Below, in pieces: positions 15,136 through 22,064 of a stretch of 44,996 nt of DNA. The stretch's first letter is position 1. Every line of letters begins with the position of its first letter. The notes under the pieces are model-generated. The model did not search any database and had not been told where the DNA came from. It saw only the letters and a list, made by a program, of their open reading frames with translations. The position numbers and the translations under genes were made by a program. The stretch is from Nocardiopsis flavescens (GTDB lineage Bacteria; Actinomycetota; Actinomycetes; Streptosporangiales; Streptosporangiaceae), in assembly GCF_900141985.1 (NCBI RefSeq), contig NZ_FQZK01000035.1, forward strand, positions 1-44,996, read 5' to 3'.

Positions 15136-16419
15136 TCAGGGGGTGGTGCGCTCTTGGCCCTCGGCCCCGGGAGGAGCCGCGGCGGCCCGCGCCCCCTCCG
15201 GGGCGGGGCGCCGGTAGGAGAGCCTGCGCAGCAGCACCTCGGCCGGCCCCCGGACCCCCCGCCGCTCCATCAGGTAGGCGGCCGCCACCGTGGCCAGCCA
15301 CACCCCCACCGCGTACAGGAACATCGTCCACGAGGTCAGCTGCCCGCCCAGCCCCAGGCCCCAGGCGGCCAGCACCGGGGCGCACAGCACCGACTGGGCC
15401 AGGTACGACGACAGCGACCGCTTGCCGGTCGCGGTGATCGCGGTCAGCACGACGCCGGGCGCGCGGCCCCGCTCCCGGATCGCGTGGGCGACCAGGGCGA
15501 TGAGCGCGACGTACCCCAGCCCGCCGAACATCCCGCTGAACATGTGCGGCACCGAGAGCGCCGCGGCCTGGGCCTCGGTGGCCTCCCAGGCGCCCACCTG
15601 GACGAGGGCGCCGGGCAGCGCGCCCAGCCAGGCGGCAGGGATGCCCAGGGCCGCGGTCCACCGCAGCAGCGGCAGGTGGCGGCCCGGCTCCTCCAGCACC
15701 CGGCGGCGCGCCGCCCAGAACGCCAGCAGGATCATCGTCGGCACCACCAGGCCCAGCAGGCCCTGCGAGAAGCTGATCACCGGCCAGACGAGGACGCGGG
15801 CCAGGGCGGCGGAGAGGACCGACGTCTCCGCCGCGCTGCCGGCCATCCAGTCCACCCCGCCGGCCATGGCCGCCTGGTCGTCGGGGAGCAGGAACACGCC
15901 CGCGACGCTGAACAGGGTCAGCAGGCCGAGCAGGCCGGTGAACACCCCGGCCCACACCAGCAGGGTCGTGTCCCTGCGCCGGAGGAACAGCCAGGCCAGC
16001 ACCAGGCCGGCCAGGCCGTAGGCGCCCAGCACGTCGCCGAACCACAGCAGCAGGGCGTGGAAGAAGCCGAACACCAGGAGCCACAGGTTGCGCCGCCGCA
16101 GCAGGGCGTTCACGTCCGCGGGCGAGGCGCCGGCGGCCTCCTGGCGCATCGCCAGCTGCACCATGCCGTAGCCGAACAGGAAGGCGAACATCGGATAACT
16201 GCGGGCGTCCACCGCCACGACGGTGAAGAACTGCGCGACCGCGTCCAGCGCACCCTGGGGCTCGGGGTGCGCGCTCAGGGCGCTCATGGGCACGGCCCAC
16301 AGGTACCAGACGGAGTTCGCCAGGGCGATGAACAGGAGCATGAAACCGCGCGCCAGGTCGGGGGCGAGCGCCCGCTCGCCCGTTCCCACCGGGCCGCGCG
16401 CGGCGGTGTGCCGAGACAT
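15136..16419 (-). CDS. DUF418 family integral membrane protein
   Basis: This is a 427-aa polytopic membrane protein with roughly ten hydrophobic segments. Family features are the N-terminal APDLARGFMLLFIALANSVWYL, FAFLFGYGMVQLA, a run of FxxxLLLWFGDVLGAYGLAGLVLAWL, and the C-terminal GKRSLSSYLAQSVLCAP, which is the most conserved block of DUF418 (acyltransferase-3-like fold). The function of the family is not established. The ATG at 16419 has GGAGGGG about 8 nt upstream. The tail is Pro/Ala/Arg-rich and cytosolic. An AT-rich perfect palindrome lies 19 nt before the start. Confidence 0.92.
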   Translation of the reverse strand: MSRHTAARGPVGTGERALAPDLARGFMLLFIALANSVWYLWAVPMSALSAHPEPQGALDAVAQFFTVVAVDARSYPMFAFLFGYGMVQLAMRQEAAGASPADVNALLRRRNLWLLVFGFFHALLLWFGDVLGAYGLAGLVLAWLFLRRRDTTLLVWAGVFTGLLGLLTLFSVAGVFLLPDDQAAMAGGVDWMAGSAAETSVLSAALARVLVWPVISFSQGLLGLVVPTMILLAFWAARRRVLEEPGRHLPLLRWTAALGIPAAWLGALPGALVQVGAWEATEAQAAALSVPHMFSGMFGGLGYVALIALVAHAIRERGRAPGVVLTAITATGKRSLSSYLAQSVLCAPVLAAWGLGLGGQLTSWTMFLYAVGVWLATVAAAYLMERRGVRGPAEVLLRRLSYRRPAPEGARAAAAPPGAEGQERTTP

Positions 16420-16437
16420 GGATGAGCCCCTCCGGTC

Positions 16438-16449
16438 GAGATATATCTC
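16438..16449. promoter_or_regulatory. AT-rich perfect palindrome before the DUF418 gene
   Basis: GAGATATATCTC is a 12-bp perfect palindrome, striking in such GC-rich DNA, at -19 from the DUF418 start. It may be an operator (PadR- or TetR-sized) or part of the promoter; no binding family is identified. Confidence 0.45.
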
Positions 16450-16506
16450 TTGCTCGATTCAACCGGAGGGGCAAGGTCGGGCACAATGCACTTTCGGTGT
16501 GTGAAC

Positions 16507-16537
16507 ACCCCTGAAATCCCCCTTAAGGGACAGGGGT
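16507..16537 (-). terminator. hairpin downstream of the prenyl synthase gene
   Basis: ACCCCTG (16507-16513) pairs with CAGGGGT (16531-16537), and the loop contains the palindrome CCCTTAAGGG. It lies 33 nt past the stop codon at 16570. Confidence 0.5.
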
Positions 16538-16569
16538 CGGCCACCGCCGCGGGCGCGCGGCGCCCCGGC

Positions 16570-17661
16570 TCAGTGCGTGCGCCGGGTGGCCGCCGCCACC
16601 ATCGCGCGCAGCGGCTCGCGCGCGGCGTCGTCCAGCTCCGGGCTCTCCAGCGCGGCCAGCGCCTCCCCGGCGTAGCGCTCGATGAGCCCCTCGCAGGCGG
16701 CCAGCGCCCCGGACGACTCGATCAGCCCGCACATCCACTCCACGGACTCCGCCGACAGGTCCGGCGCCCCCAGCAGCGAGGTGAACCGCGCGCCGTCGGC
16801 CGCCCCCGCCCGGGCCAGCGTCTCCGCGGCCACCAGGGTCCGCTTGCCCTCGCGCAGGTCGTCCCCCGCCGGCTTGCCGGTCGTGGAGGGGTCGCCGAAC
16901 ACGCCCAGCACGTCGTCGCGCAGCTGGAAGGCCACGCCCAGCGGCAGGCCGTAGGCGGTGTAGACGCCCTCCAGCTCGGGCAGCCGCCCGGCCAGCGCCG
17001 CGCCCAGGTGCAGCGGCCGCTCCACCGTGTACTTGGCCGACTTGTAGCGCATCACCCGCAGCGCCGCCTCGCGGGTCCCGGTGCCGCGCACCTGCTCCAG
17101 GGTGTCCAGGTACTGCCCGGCCATCACCTCGGTGCGCATCGCGTCGAAGGGGCGCCGCCCCAGCGCCAGCGTCTCCTGGCCGAACCCGCTGGCCTGGTAC
17201 ATCTCGTCGGACCAGGCCAGGCACAGGTCGCCGATGAGGATGGCCGCCCCGCGGCCGAAGCCCTCGCTGTCACCGCTCCACCCCTGGGCGGCGTGCAGCC
17301 CGGACAGCCGCTTGTGGGTGGCCGGCAGGCCCCGCCGGGTGTCGCTGTTGTCGATGACGTCGTCGTGGATGAGCGCGCAGGCCTGGAGGAACTCCAGCGA
17401 GGCCGCCGCCCGTACGATCCGCCCGTCGCCGGCCGCGCCCCCGGCGCCGCGCCAGCCCCAGTAGCAGAAGGTGGGCCGCAGGCGCTTGCCCCCGGCGAGC
17501 ATGGCCTCCAGCGCGTCCGCCGCCGGGGCCAGCTCCTCGCCGATCTCCAGCAGGAGGGCGCGGTGGTCGGCGCAGAACGCGGCCAGCTCCCGGTCGGCGT
17601 CGGCGCGGATCACGGAGACGGGAGGGGACGAGGAGGTGGAAGGGGAAGCGAAAGCGGCCAT
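16570..17661 (-). CDS. polyprenyl (geranylgeranyl-type) diphosphate synthase
   Basis: The 363-aa trans-isoprenyl diphosphate synthase condenses isopentenyl diphosphate with allylic diphosphates. GGKRLRPTF binds IPP. The first aspartate motif is HDDVIDNSDTRRG (DDxxD) and the second region is FQLRDDVLGVFGDPSTTGKPAGDDLREGKRT. The bulky residues upstream of the first motif (SLEFLQACALIHDD) fit a C15-C20 product rather than long chains, which is inference only. The ATG at 17661 lacks a ribosome site but follows TAGTGT by 7 nt, so it may have a leaderless promoter inside the end of the preceding gene. It lies 10 nt after the DUF817 stop. Mtb has idsA2 in a comparable place near metF and Rv2175c. 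Confidence 0.93.
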   Translation of the reverse strand: MAAFASPSTSSSPPVSVIRADADRELAAFCADHRALLLEIGEELAPAADALEAMLAGGKRLRPTFCYWGWRGAGGAAGDGRIVRAAASLEFLQACALIHDDVIDNSDTRRGLPATHKRLSGLHAAQGWSGDSEGFGRGAAILIGDLCLAWSDEMYQASGFGQETLALGRRPFDAMRTEVMAGQYLDTLEQVRGTGTREAALRVMRYKSAKYTVERPLHLGAALAGRLPELEGVYTAYGLPLGVAFQLRDDVLGVFGDPSTTGKPAGDDLREGKRTLVAAETLARAGAADGARFTSLLGAPDLSAESVEWMCGLIESSGALAACEGLIERYAGEALAALESPELDDAAREPLRAMVAAATRRTH

Positions 17662-17671
17662 GAACAGCACA

Positions 17672-18472
17672 CTAGCGGCTCGGTTCGGGCGTCTCGCCCC
17701 GATCCCGTACATCCGCCCCCTTCCACAGGGCGACCAGGACGAACGACACCGTGACCAGCAGCGCCCAGGCCCCCAGCTTGTCCGGATGGACCAGCGCCCA
17801 CACCTGTGCCTGGTGCGGGTACCGCCAGGCGTCGAACAGGGTCGCGATGTTCTCCGCCACCCACAGGAACACCCCGATCAGCAGGAACGACAGGGCCAGC
17901 GGCATGCGCGCCCGCCGCGGCCCCACGGTGAAGTGCACCCACGTGCCCCAGGTCGCCGCGACCAGCAGCAGGGCCAGGGGGACGCGCAGGTCGGGCAGCC
18001 AGTGGTGGGTGAGGAAGTTGGCGTAGATCGCGACGGCCACCGCTGTGACGGCCCGGGGGCGGTAGTTCTCCAGCCCCAGGTCCAGCAGCCGCCAGGCCCG
18101 CACGATGTAGGAGCCCACCGCGGCGTACATGAACCCGCTGTACAGCGGCACGCCCCACACCACCGACCACGCGGCCTCGGGGTAGGACCACGACCCCATG
18201 TGCACCTTGAACAGCTCGAACGCCAGCCCCACCACGTGGAAGCCCGCGATCGCGGCGATCTCCCGGCCGGTCTCCAGCCGCAGCGCCCAGAACAGGGCGG
18301 TGAGCGCCACGGCGTAGAGCAGCAGGGCGTCGTAGCGGGGGACCGGCAGCGGCACCGCGGCCGACAGCGCGAATCCCGTGAACATGCACACCGCGAAGGC
18401 GCAGGCGCGCGCCTCCAGCAGGCCGAACCGCACCAGCTGGGCGAGGGGGAAGGGGAGGGAGGAAAGGGTCAC
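17672..18472 (-). CDS. DUF817 family membrane protein
   Basis: The 266-aa membrane protein has about eight hydrophobic segments. The family pattern is seen in ACAFAVCMFTGFALS, LRLETGREIAAIAGFHVVGLAFELFKVHMGSW, YPEAAW, VPLYSGFMYAAVGSYI, YANFLTHHWLPDLR and AENIATLFDAWRYP. The family's function is unknown. The GTG at 18472 gives the normal family length; the frame is open for 64 more codons upstream, but that part is Arg/Gly-rich and runs antisense into metF. The gene is divergent from metF and is closely followed by the prenyl synthase gene. Confidence 0.9.
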   Translation of the reverse strand: MTLSSLPFPLAQLVRFGLLEARACAFAVCMFTGFALSAAVPLPVPRYDALLLYAVALTALFWALRLETGREIAAIAGFHVVGLAFELFKVHMGSWSYPEAAWSVVWGVPLYSGFMYAAVGSYIVRAWRLLDLGLENYRPRAVTAVAVAIYANFLTHHWLPDLRVPLALLLVAATWGTWVHFTVGPRRARMPLALSFLLIGVFLWVAENIATLFDAWRYPHQAQVWALVHPDKLGAWALLVTVSFVLVALWKGADVRDRGETPEPSR

Positions 18473-18609
18473 ACGGGGTGGATGCCGCGCCGGGCCCGTC
18501 CGGTTCCGCCCGTCCTCGCGCTGTGATCCCGTCCCGGTTCCGCCCCGGTGTCTCGATCCGTGGGACGCGCCTTCCGCCGACCGGGGGGCGCGTGCATAAG
18601 CTGGGAGGC

Positions 18610-19542
18610 ATGTTGGCAGCACCGACGCGCCCCGTGGCGCCCCGAGCCCCCGCCCCCCGGGCACGGCACATCCGCGACCTGCTCCGCGCCGGCGAACCGA
18701 TGTTCTCCTTCGAGTTCTTCCCGCCCCGGACCCCCGCCGCCCAGGAACGGCTCTGGCTGGCCATCCGCCAGCTGGAGGCGCTGGGCCCCGACTTCGTCTC
18801 GGTCACCTACGGAGCCGGCGGCGGCACCCGGGGGATGACGGTGGAGACCACCGAGCGCATCGCCGCCGACACCACGCTGCTCCCGGTCGCGCACATGACC
18901 CTGGTCGACCACTCCGTCGCCGAGCTGCGCCACCTCGTCGGCCGCCTCGCCGACGCCGGGGTGTCCAACATGCTCGCGGTGCGCGGGGACCCGCCCGGCG
19001 ACCCCTCCGGCCCGTGGACCGACCACCCCGAGGGCCTGTCCTACGCGGAGGAGCTGGTCCGCCTCATCAAGGACAGCGGCGACTTCTGCGTGGGCGTGGC
19101 GGCCTTCCCCTACAAGCACCCGCGCTCCGCCGACGTGGAGACCGACACCGACCACTTCGTGCGCAAGTGCGACGCGGGCGCCGACTACGCCATCACGCAG
19201 ATGTTCTTCGACCCCGAGGACTACCTGCGCTTGCGCGACCGGGTGGCGGCCCGCGGCTGCGAGGTGCCGATCATCCCCGAGGTGTTCCCGGTGGTGCGCG
19301 CCTCGTTCATCCCGCGCTCGGAGAAGCTCTCCGGGGCCCCGTTCCCGGCCGCCCTGGCCGAGCGGATCCACTCCTTCGGCGACGACGCCGACGCGGTGCG
19401 GGCGTTCGGGATCGAGCACGCCCAGAAGATGTGCGAGCGGCTGCTGGACGAGGGCGCGCCCGGCATCCACTTCATCACCTCGAACCAGTCCACCGCCACC
19501 AGGGAGATCTACCGTGAGGTGTCCGGTCGCCTGAACCGGTGA
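18610..19542 (+). CDS. metF: 5,10-methylenetetrahydrofolate reductase
   Basis: MetF reduces methylene-THF to methyl-THF with FAD for methionine synthesis. The 310-aa TIM-barrel protein has FSFEFFPPRTPAAQERLW with the catalytic glutamate, FVSVTYGAGGGTR, HMTLVDHS, NMLAVRGDPPGD, FCVGVAAFPYKHPRS, DYAITQMFFDPEDYLR and a closing GIHFITSNQ. The ATG at 18610 follows TAAGCT by 7 nt and a GGGAGG, so it can be leaderless or have a very short leader. Its last 68 nt overlap the convergent acetyltransferase gene. It shares a methyl-cycle theme with metK farther right in the window. Confidence 0.97.
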   Translation: MLAAPTRPVAPRAPAPRARHIRDLLRAGEPMFSFEFFPPRTPAAQERLWLAIRQLEALGPDFVSVTYGAGGGTRGMTVETTERIAADTTLLPVAHMTLVDHSVAELRHLVGRLADAGVSNMLAVRGDPPGDPSGPWTDHPEGLSYAEELVRLIKDSGDFCVGVAAFPYKHPRSADVETDTDHFVRKCDAGADYAITQMFFDPEDYLRLRDRVAARGCEVPIIPEVFPVVRASFIPRSEKLSGAPFPAALAERIHSFGDDADAVRAFGIEHAQKMCERLLDEGAPGIHFITSNQSTATREIYREVSGRLNR

Positions 19543-20089
19543 GCGGCAGGTCCGCCGCCATGATCGCGAAGGGGCGGTCGGGGCTGCCGGGGAACGAGAA
19601 GTCCTCCAGCACCTCGGCGAACCCGCAGGAGCGGTAGAGGTGGCGCGCCGCCGTGGGGCCGGTCCGGGTGGACAGCACGGCGGTGCGCTCGGGCCGTCCG
19701 GCGCACAGGGTGTGCAGGACGGCCCGGCCGATCCCGCGGTTCTGCGCCTCGGGGCGGACGTGCACCTCGGCGATCTCGAACGGGTCGGCCAGCCACCGGC
19801 GCACGCCCGCCCGGCCGTCCGCGGCGCGCAGCCCGGCGGCGACGGTGTCGTGCCACCACTGGCCGCGCACGCCGTGGAAGGCGTAGGCGAAGCCGACCGG
19901 CCGCCCCTCCAGCAGCGCGACGACGGACCGGAACCCCGGGTAGTGGGTGTGGGCGTTCATGACCGAGGCCCGGCCCGGCAGCTGTTCGGGCGGGGGCTCC
20001 ATGGCCGCCTCGTACACCTGCAGGAGGGCGGGAACGGCGTGCGCGAAGGCGGCCGGGGCCAGTTCGCGCAGCTCGACATCGGCTACCAC
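19475..20089 (-). CDS. GNAT-family N-acetyltransferase
   Basis: The 204-aa protein has a GNAT core: GRPVGFAYAF (strand 4), AEVHVRPEAQNRGIGRAVLHTL with the acetyl-CoA loop (R/Q-x-x-G-x-G/A shown by QNRGIG), and RHLYRSCGFAEV near the end. The acceptor substrate is unknown. The GTG at 20089 follows TAGGGT by 6 nt on the minus strand, so it is probably leaderless. The last ~23 residues after MAADLPLTG read through the 3' end of metF in antisense; they are not part of the fold and look like an overrun to the next available stop. Confidence 0.9.
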   Translation of the reverse strand: MVADVELRELAPAAFAHAVPALLQVYEAAMEPPPEQLPGRASVMNAHTHYPGFRSVVALLEGRPVGFAYAFHGVRGQWWHDTVAAGLRAADGRAGVRRWLADPFEIAEVHVRPEAQNRGIGRAVLHTLCAGRPERTAVLSTRTGPTAARHLYRSCGFAEVLEDFSFPGSPDRPFAIMAADLPLTGSGDRTPHGRSPWWRWTGSR

Positions 20090-20238
20090 GTGTTCACCCT
20101 AGTCTCCGGGGCGGCGCCGTGCCGGGTTTCGCGGTGGCCGGTACCGGCGCGGGGCGCCGCCGCGCGCCGCTCCCGGGCGCCCCGCGCGCCGGTCCGGCGG
20201 TCCTTGACGGGCCGCCGGGGTTGGGGTTGACTGGGCGG

Positions 20239-20258
20239 TGTCGAACATTCGTTCGACA
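20239..20258. promoter_or_regulatory. perfect LexA (SOS) box
   Basis: TGTCGAACATTCGTTCGACA is a 20-bp inverted repeat around a 4-nt centre and fits the actinobacterial SOS consensus TCGAAC-N4-GTTCGA without mismatch. The nearest start codon is that of the GNAT gene, about 150 nt away on the minus strand. Confidence 0.8.
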
Positions 20259-20376
20259 AAGGCCGCCGGGGAGACCCGGTGGCGGCGGCGCGGCCGGATA
20301 GGGGAGGGGAAGCCCCGTGTCCGGCCGCGCCGTCCGCCGTTGCCGGGGCGGGCGCCGCCGGCCCCCGCGACGACGA

Positions 20377-20414
20377 GGACCGGCCCGCCCCCTCGGAAGG
20401 GGACGGGCCGGTCC
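20377..20414 (-). terminator. bldD terminator
   Basis: GGACCGGCCCG (20377-20387) and CGGGCCGGTCC (20404-20414) form an 11-bp stem, with an inner CCCC/GGGG pairing. It lies 33 nt past the bldD stop. Confidence 0.8.
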
Positions 20415-20447
20415 TGCGACGGACGGATGCGATCCGGGCCGGGGCGG

Positions 20448-20942
20448 TCAGAAGGAGTCGACCGCGCGGCGCGCCTCCGGGTCGAGGACGCCCCAGTTGA
20501 TGAGCTCCTCGGTCAGGTCGCCGGGCGACTTGTCGTAGATGACGGCGAGCGAGCGCAGGTCCTCCTGGCGGATGGACAGCACGCGGCCGTTGTAGTCGCC
20601 GCGCTGGCTCTGGATGGTGGCCACGTAGCGGGACAGCGGGCCCGCCTTCTCCTGGGGCAGCTGCTGCATGCGCTCCAGGTCGATGACCAGCTTGGGCGTC
20701 GGGCCCAGCGGGGTCGGGGCCGCGCCGCCGGGCAGCAGCTCCGACATCGGCACCCCGTAGAAGTCGGCCAGCTCGGCCAGCTTCTGCACGGTGACGGCGC
20801 GGTCGCCGCGCTCGTAGGAGCCCACCACGACGGCCTTCCAGCGTCCGTGGGACTTCTCCTCCACGCCGTGGAGGGACAGGCCCTGCTGGGTGCGGATGGC
20901 ACGCAGTCGCGCGCCGAGGGACTTCGCGTATTCGGATGGCAT
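20448..20942 (-). CDS. bldD: developmental master regulator BldD
   Basis: BldD represses sporulation genes during vegetative growth as a dimer held together by tetrameric cyclic di-GMP. The 164-aa protein starts MPSEYAKSLGARLRAIRTQQ. The XRE-type helix-turn-helix covers about residues 10-70, with GLSLHGVEEKS, WKAVVVGSYERGDRAVTVQK and a LAELADFYGVP ending. The C-terminal domain holds the c-di-GMP signature RxD-X8-RxxD: R114, D116, R125, D128, the same positions as in S. coelicolor. All signature residues are present, so ligand control is expected. The gene has a consensus promoter whose start region carries a BldD-like box, in line with known autoregulation. It is monocistronic. Confidence 0.97.
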   Translation of the reverse strand: MPSEYAKSLGARLRAIRTQQGLSLHGVEEKSHGRWKAVVVGSYERGDRAVTVQKLAELADFYGVPMSELLPGGAAPTPLGPTPKLVIDLERMQQLPQEKAGPLSRYVATIQSQRGDYNGRVLSIRQEDLRSLAVIYDKSPGDLTEELINWGVLDPEARRAVDSF

Positions 20943-21048
20943 CTTTAGGTCGCTCCCGGCCGTGACAGTGGCTGGCGTGGTGGGGGTGGCGCCCGTGGGC
21001 CGGTCCGGCGCCGCCGGAGGTCACGGGGTGCAACCCCACCCGGTAATG

Positions 21049-21063
21049 GTTACAGACAGTGAC
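21049..21063 (-). promoter_or_regulatory. BldD-like box in the bldD promoter
   Basis: GTTACAGACAGTGAC keeps the palindromic arms TnAC...GTnA of the published BldD consensus nTnACnC(A/T)GnGTnAn but differs at two central positions. It overlaps the -10 box edge and the expected transcription start. Confidence 0.5.
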
Positions 21064-21090
21064 GGTAGGGGGGTCCGCCCCCCAGGTCAA
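21062..21090 (-). promoter_or_regulatory. bldD promoter
   Basis: On the minus strand TTGACC (21090-21085), a 17-nt spacer and TACCGT (21067-21062) give near-consensus housekeeping sigma spacing. Confidence 0.75.
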
Positions 21091-21164
21091 GCCGTTGGTA
21101 CGAAACGCGACTAATCGGTGGCCAAACCGTGCGTAAGTGAGACTCCTCTCATGTCAGGACCGAT

Positions 21165-21185
21165 CGTGATGAGGGGTGCATCACG
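21165..21185. promoter_or_regulatory. inverted repeat between bldD and pyrR
   Basis: CGTGATG-N7-CATCACG is a 7-7-7 inverted repeat in the 486-bp gap (20943-21428) between divergent bldD and pyrR. The regulator is unknown. The rest of this gap holds the bldD promoter, the CRP/Rex-like site and the pyr leader described separately. Confidence 0.4.
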
Positions 21186-21296
21186 GTCGCGCGAAAAGCC
21201 CGATCTTTCAGGGGGTTTCGCATTTGTCGAGCATGTCGGGTGTGTGCGGAGGGTAGTCGCCGCATCGCTCGGTGGTCCCGCCATCCCGTTTGTCCG

Positions 21297-21312
21297 TGTG
21301 ACGAGAGTCACA
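21297..21312. promoter_or_regulatory. CRP/FNR- or Rex-type site upstream of the pyr operon
   Basis: TGTGACGAGAGTCACA matches TGTGA-N6-TCACA exactly and is a 6-4-6 inverted repeat. Its centre lies about 71 nt before the transcription start predicted from TAGCGT (21364-21369), a classical activator distance. Rex sites have the same outer half-sites, so the regulator is ambiguous. Confidence 0.6.
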
Positions 21313-21363
21313 TACCCCCGGACCTCCCGCGGACCCGCCCCCGGGCGCCGCGACCCCCGCTGG

Positions 21364-21369
21364 TAGCGT
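21364..21369 (+). promoter_or_regulatory. candidate -10 box of the pyr operon
   Basis: TAGCGT lies 59 nt before the pyrR start. The -35 region is not convincing, which fits activator dependence. Confidence 0.4.
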
Positions 21370-21394
21370 GGGCCCGATCGACATCCTTTAACGA

Positions 21395-21412
21395 CCTGTT
21401 CCGTGAGGCAGG
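21395..21412 (+). promoter_or_regulatory. PyrR-binding RNA loop in the pyr leader
   Basis: CCTG-TTCCGTGAGG-CAGG folds as a short stem with a loop that matches the PyrR recognition pattern (UCCNGNGAGGY). It ends directly against the purine-rich ribosome site GGGAAGGGGG of pyrR. No intrinsic terminator follows, so PyrR bound to UMP probably blocks translation start, as described for mycobacteria, rather than acting by attenuation. Confidence 0.65.
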
Positions 21413-21428
21413 GAAGGGGGTCACTACT

Positions 21429-22064
21429 TTGCGTGCGCAAAAACCCACGCCAGGTGACACGAACGGCGGCGCCGAGCCACCGGAGGCGCCCGAGGGCACC
21501 CGGGCCGTGCTCGACGGCAGCGAGATCAACCGCGCGCTCACCCGCATCGCCCACGAGGTGCTGGAGCGCACCAAGGGCGGACACCGCGTCACCCTCCTCG
21601 GAATCCCCTCGCGGGGCGTGCCCCTGGCCGCCCGCCTGGCCGAGCGCATCGAACGCGTCGAGAACCTGGCCGTCCCCCACGGCTCCCTCGACATCACCAT
21701 GTACCGCGACGACCTGCGCACCGCCCCGCCGCGGGCCCTGGGCCGCACCGAGATCCCCGCGGGCGGCCTCGACGACCGCGTCGTCGTCCTCATCGACGAC
21801 GTCCTCTTCTCCGGCCGCACCGTCCGCGCCGCCCTGGACGCCCTCAACGACCTGGGGCGCCCCCGCGCCGTCCAGCTCGCCGTCCTCGTCGACCGCGGCC
21901 ACCGCGAGCTCCCCATCCGCGCCGACTACGTGGGCAAGAACCTGCCCACCTCGCTGCGCGAGAGCGTCACCGTCAGACTCGCCGAGACCGACGGCCACGA
22001 CTCCGTCCTCCTGGGGCCCGCCCGCCCGCAGCGGCGCACCGGCGCCGAGGGGGAGGAGTCCTGA
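21429..22064 (+). CDS. pyrR: pyrimidine operon regulator PyrR
   Basis: PyrR binds pyr mRNA when UMP or UTP is abundant and can also act as a uracil phosphoribosyltransferase. The 211-aa protein has the PRTase fold: SEINRALTRIAHEVLER, LLGIPSRGVPLAARLAERIE, DITMYRDDL, the PRPP loop VVLIDDVLFSGRTVRAALDAL and a final LVDRGHRELPIRADYVGKNLP. The TTG at 21429 is chosen because GAAGGGGG lies 8 nt upstream next to the PyrR loop; the roughly 30-residue Pro/Glu-rich lead is longer than in Bacillus. Its stop overlaps the pyrB ATG by 1 nt (TGATG). It heads the UMP gene cluster. Confidence 0.95.
   Translation: MRAQKPTPGDTNGGAEPPEAPEGTRAVLDGSEINRALTRIAHEVLERTKGGHRVTLLGIPSRGVPLAARLAERIERVENLAVPHGSLDITMYRDDLRTAPPRALGRTEIPAGGLDDRVVVLIDDVLFSGRTVRAALDALNDLGRPRAVQLAVLVDRGHRELPIRADYVGKNLPTSLRESVTVRLAETDGHDSVLLGPARPQRRTGAEGEES

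Larger units (their letters stand above)
20090..20447. other. 358-bp intergenic region with SOS box and bldD terminator
   Basis: It holds the GNAT promoter at its left end, a perfect LexA-type box at 20239-20258 preceded by TTGACT (20227-20232), and the bldD terminator at 20377-20414. No convincing protein gene is seen; a GTG frame at 20317 with GGAGGGGAAG upstream encodes an Arg-rich peptide that would read through the terminator and into bldD antisense. Confidence 0.6.

Noticed and set aside
20317..20538. 73-codon plus-strand frame after the SOS box
   Set aside because: Has a fair ribosome site but would read through the bldD terminator and antisense into bldD, and its third-position bias drops after about 17 codons. 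Kept only as a possibility under the SOS-box finding.
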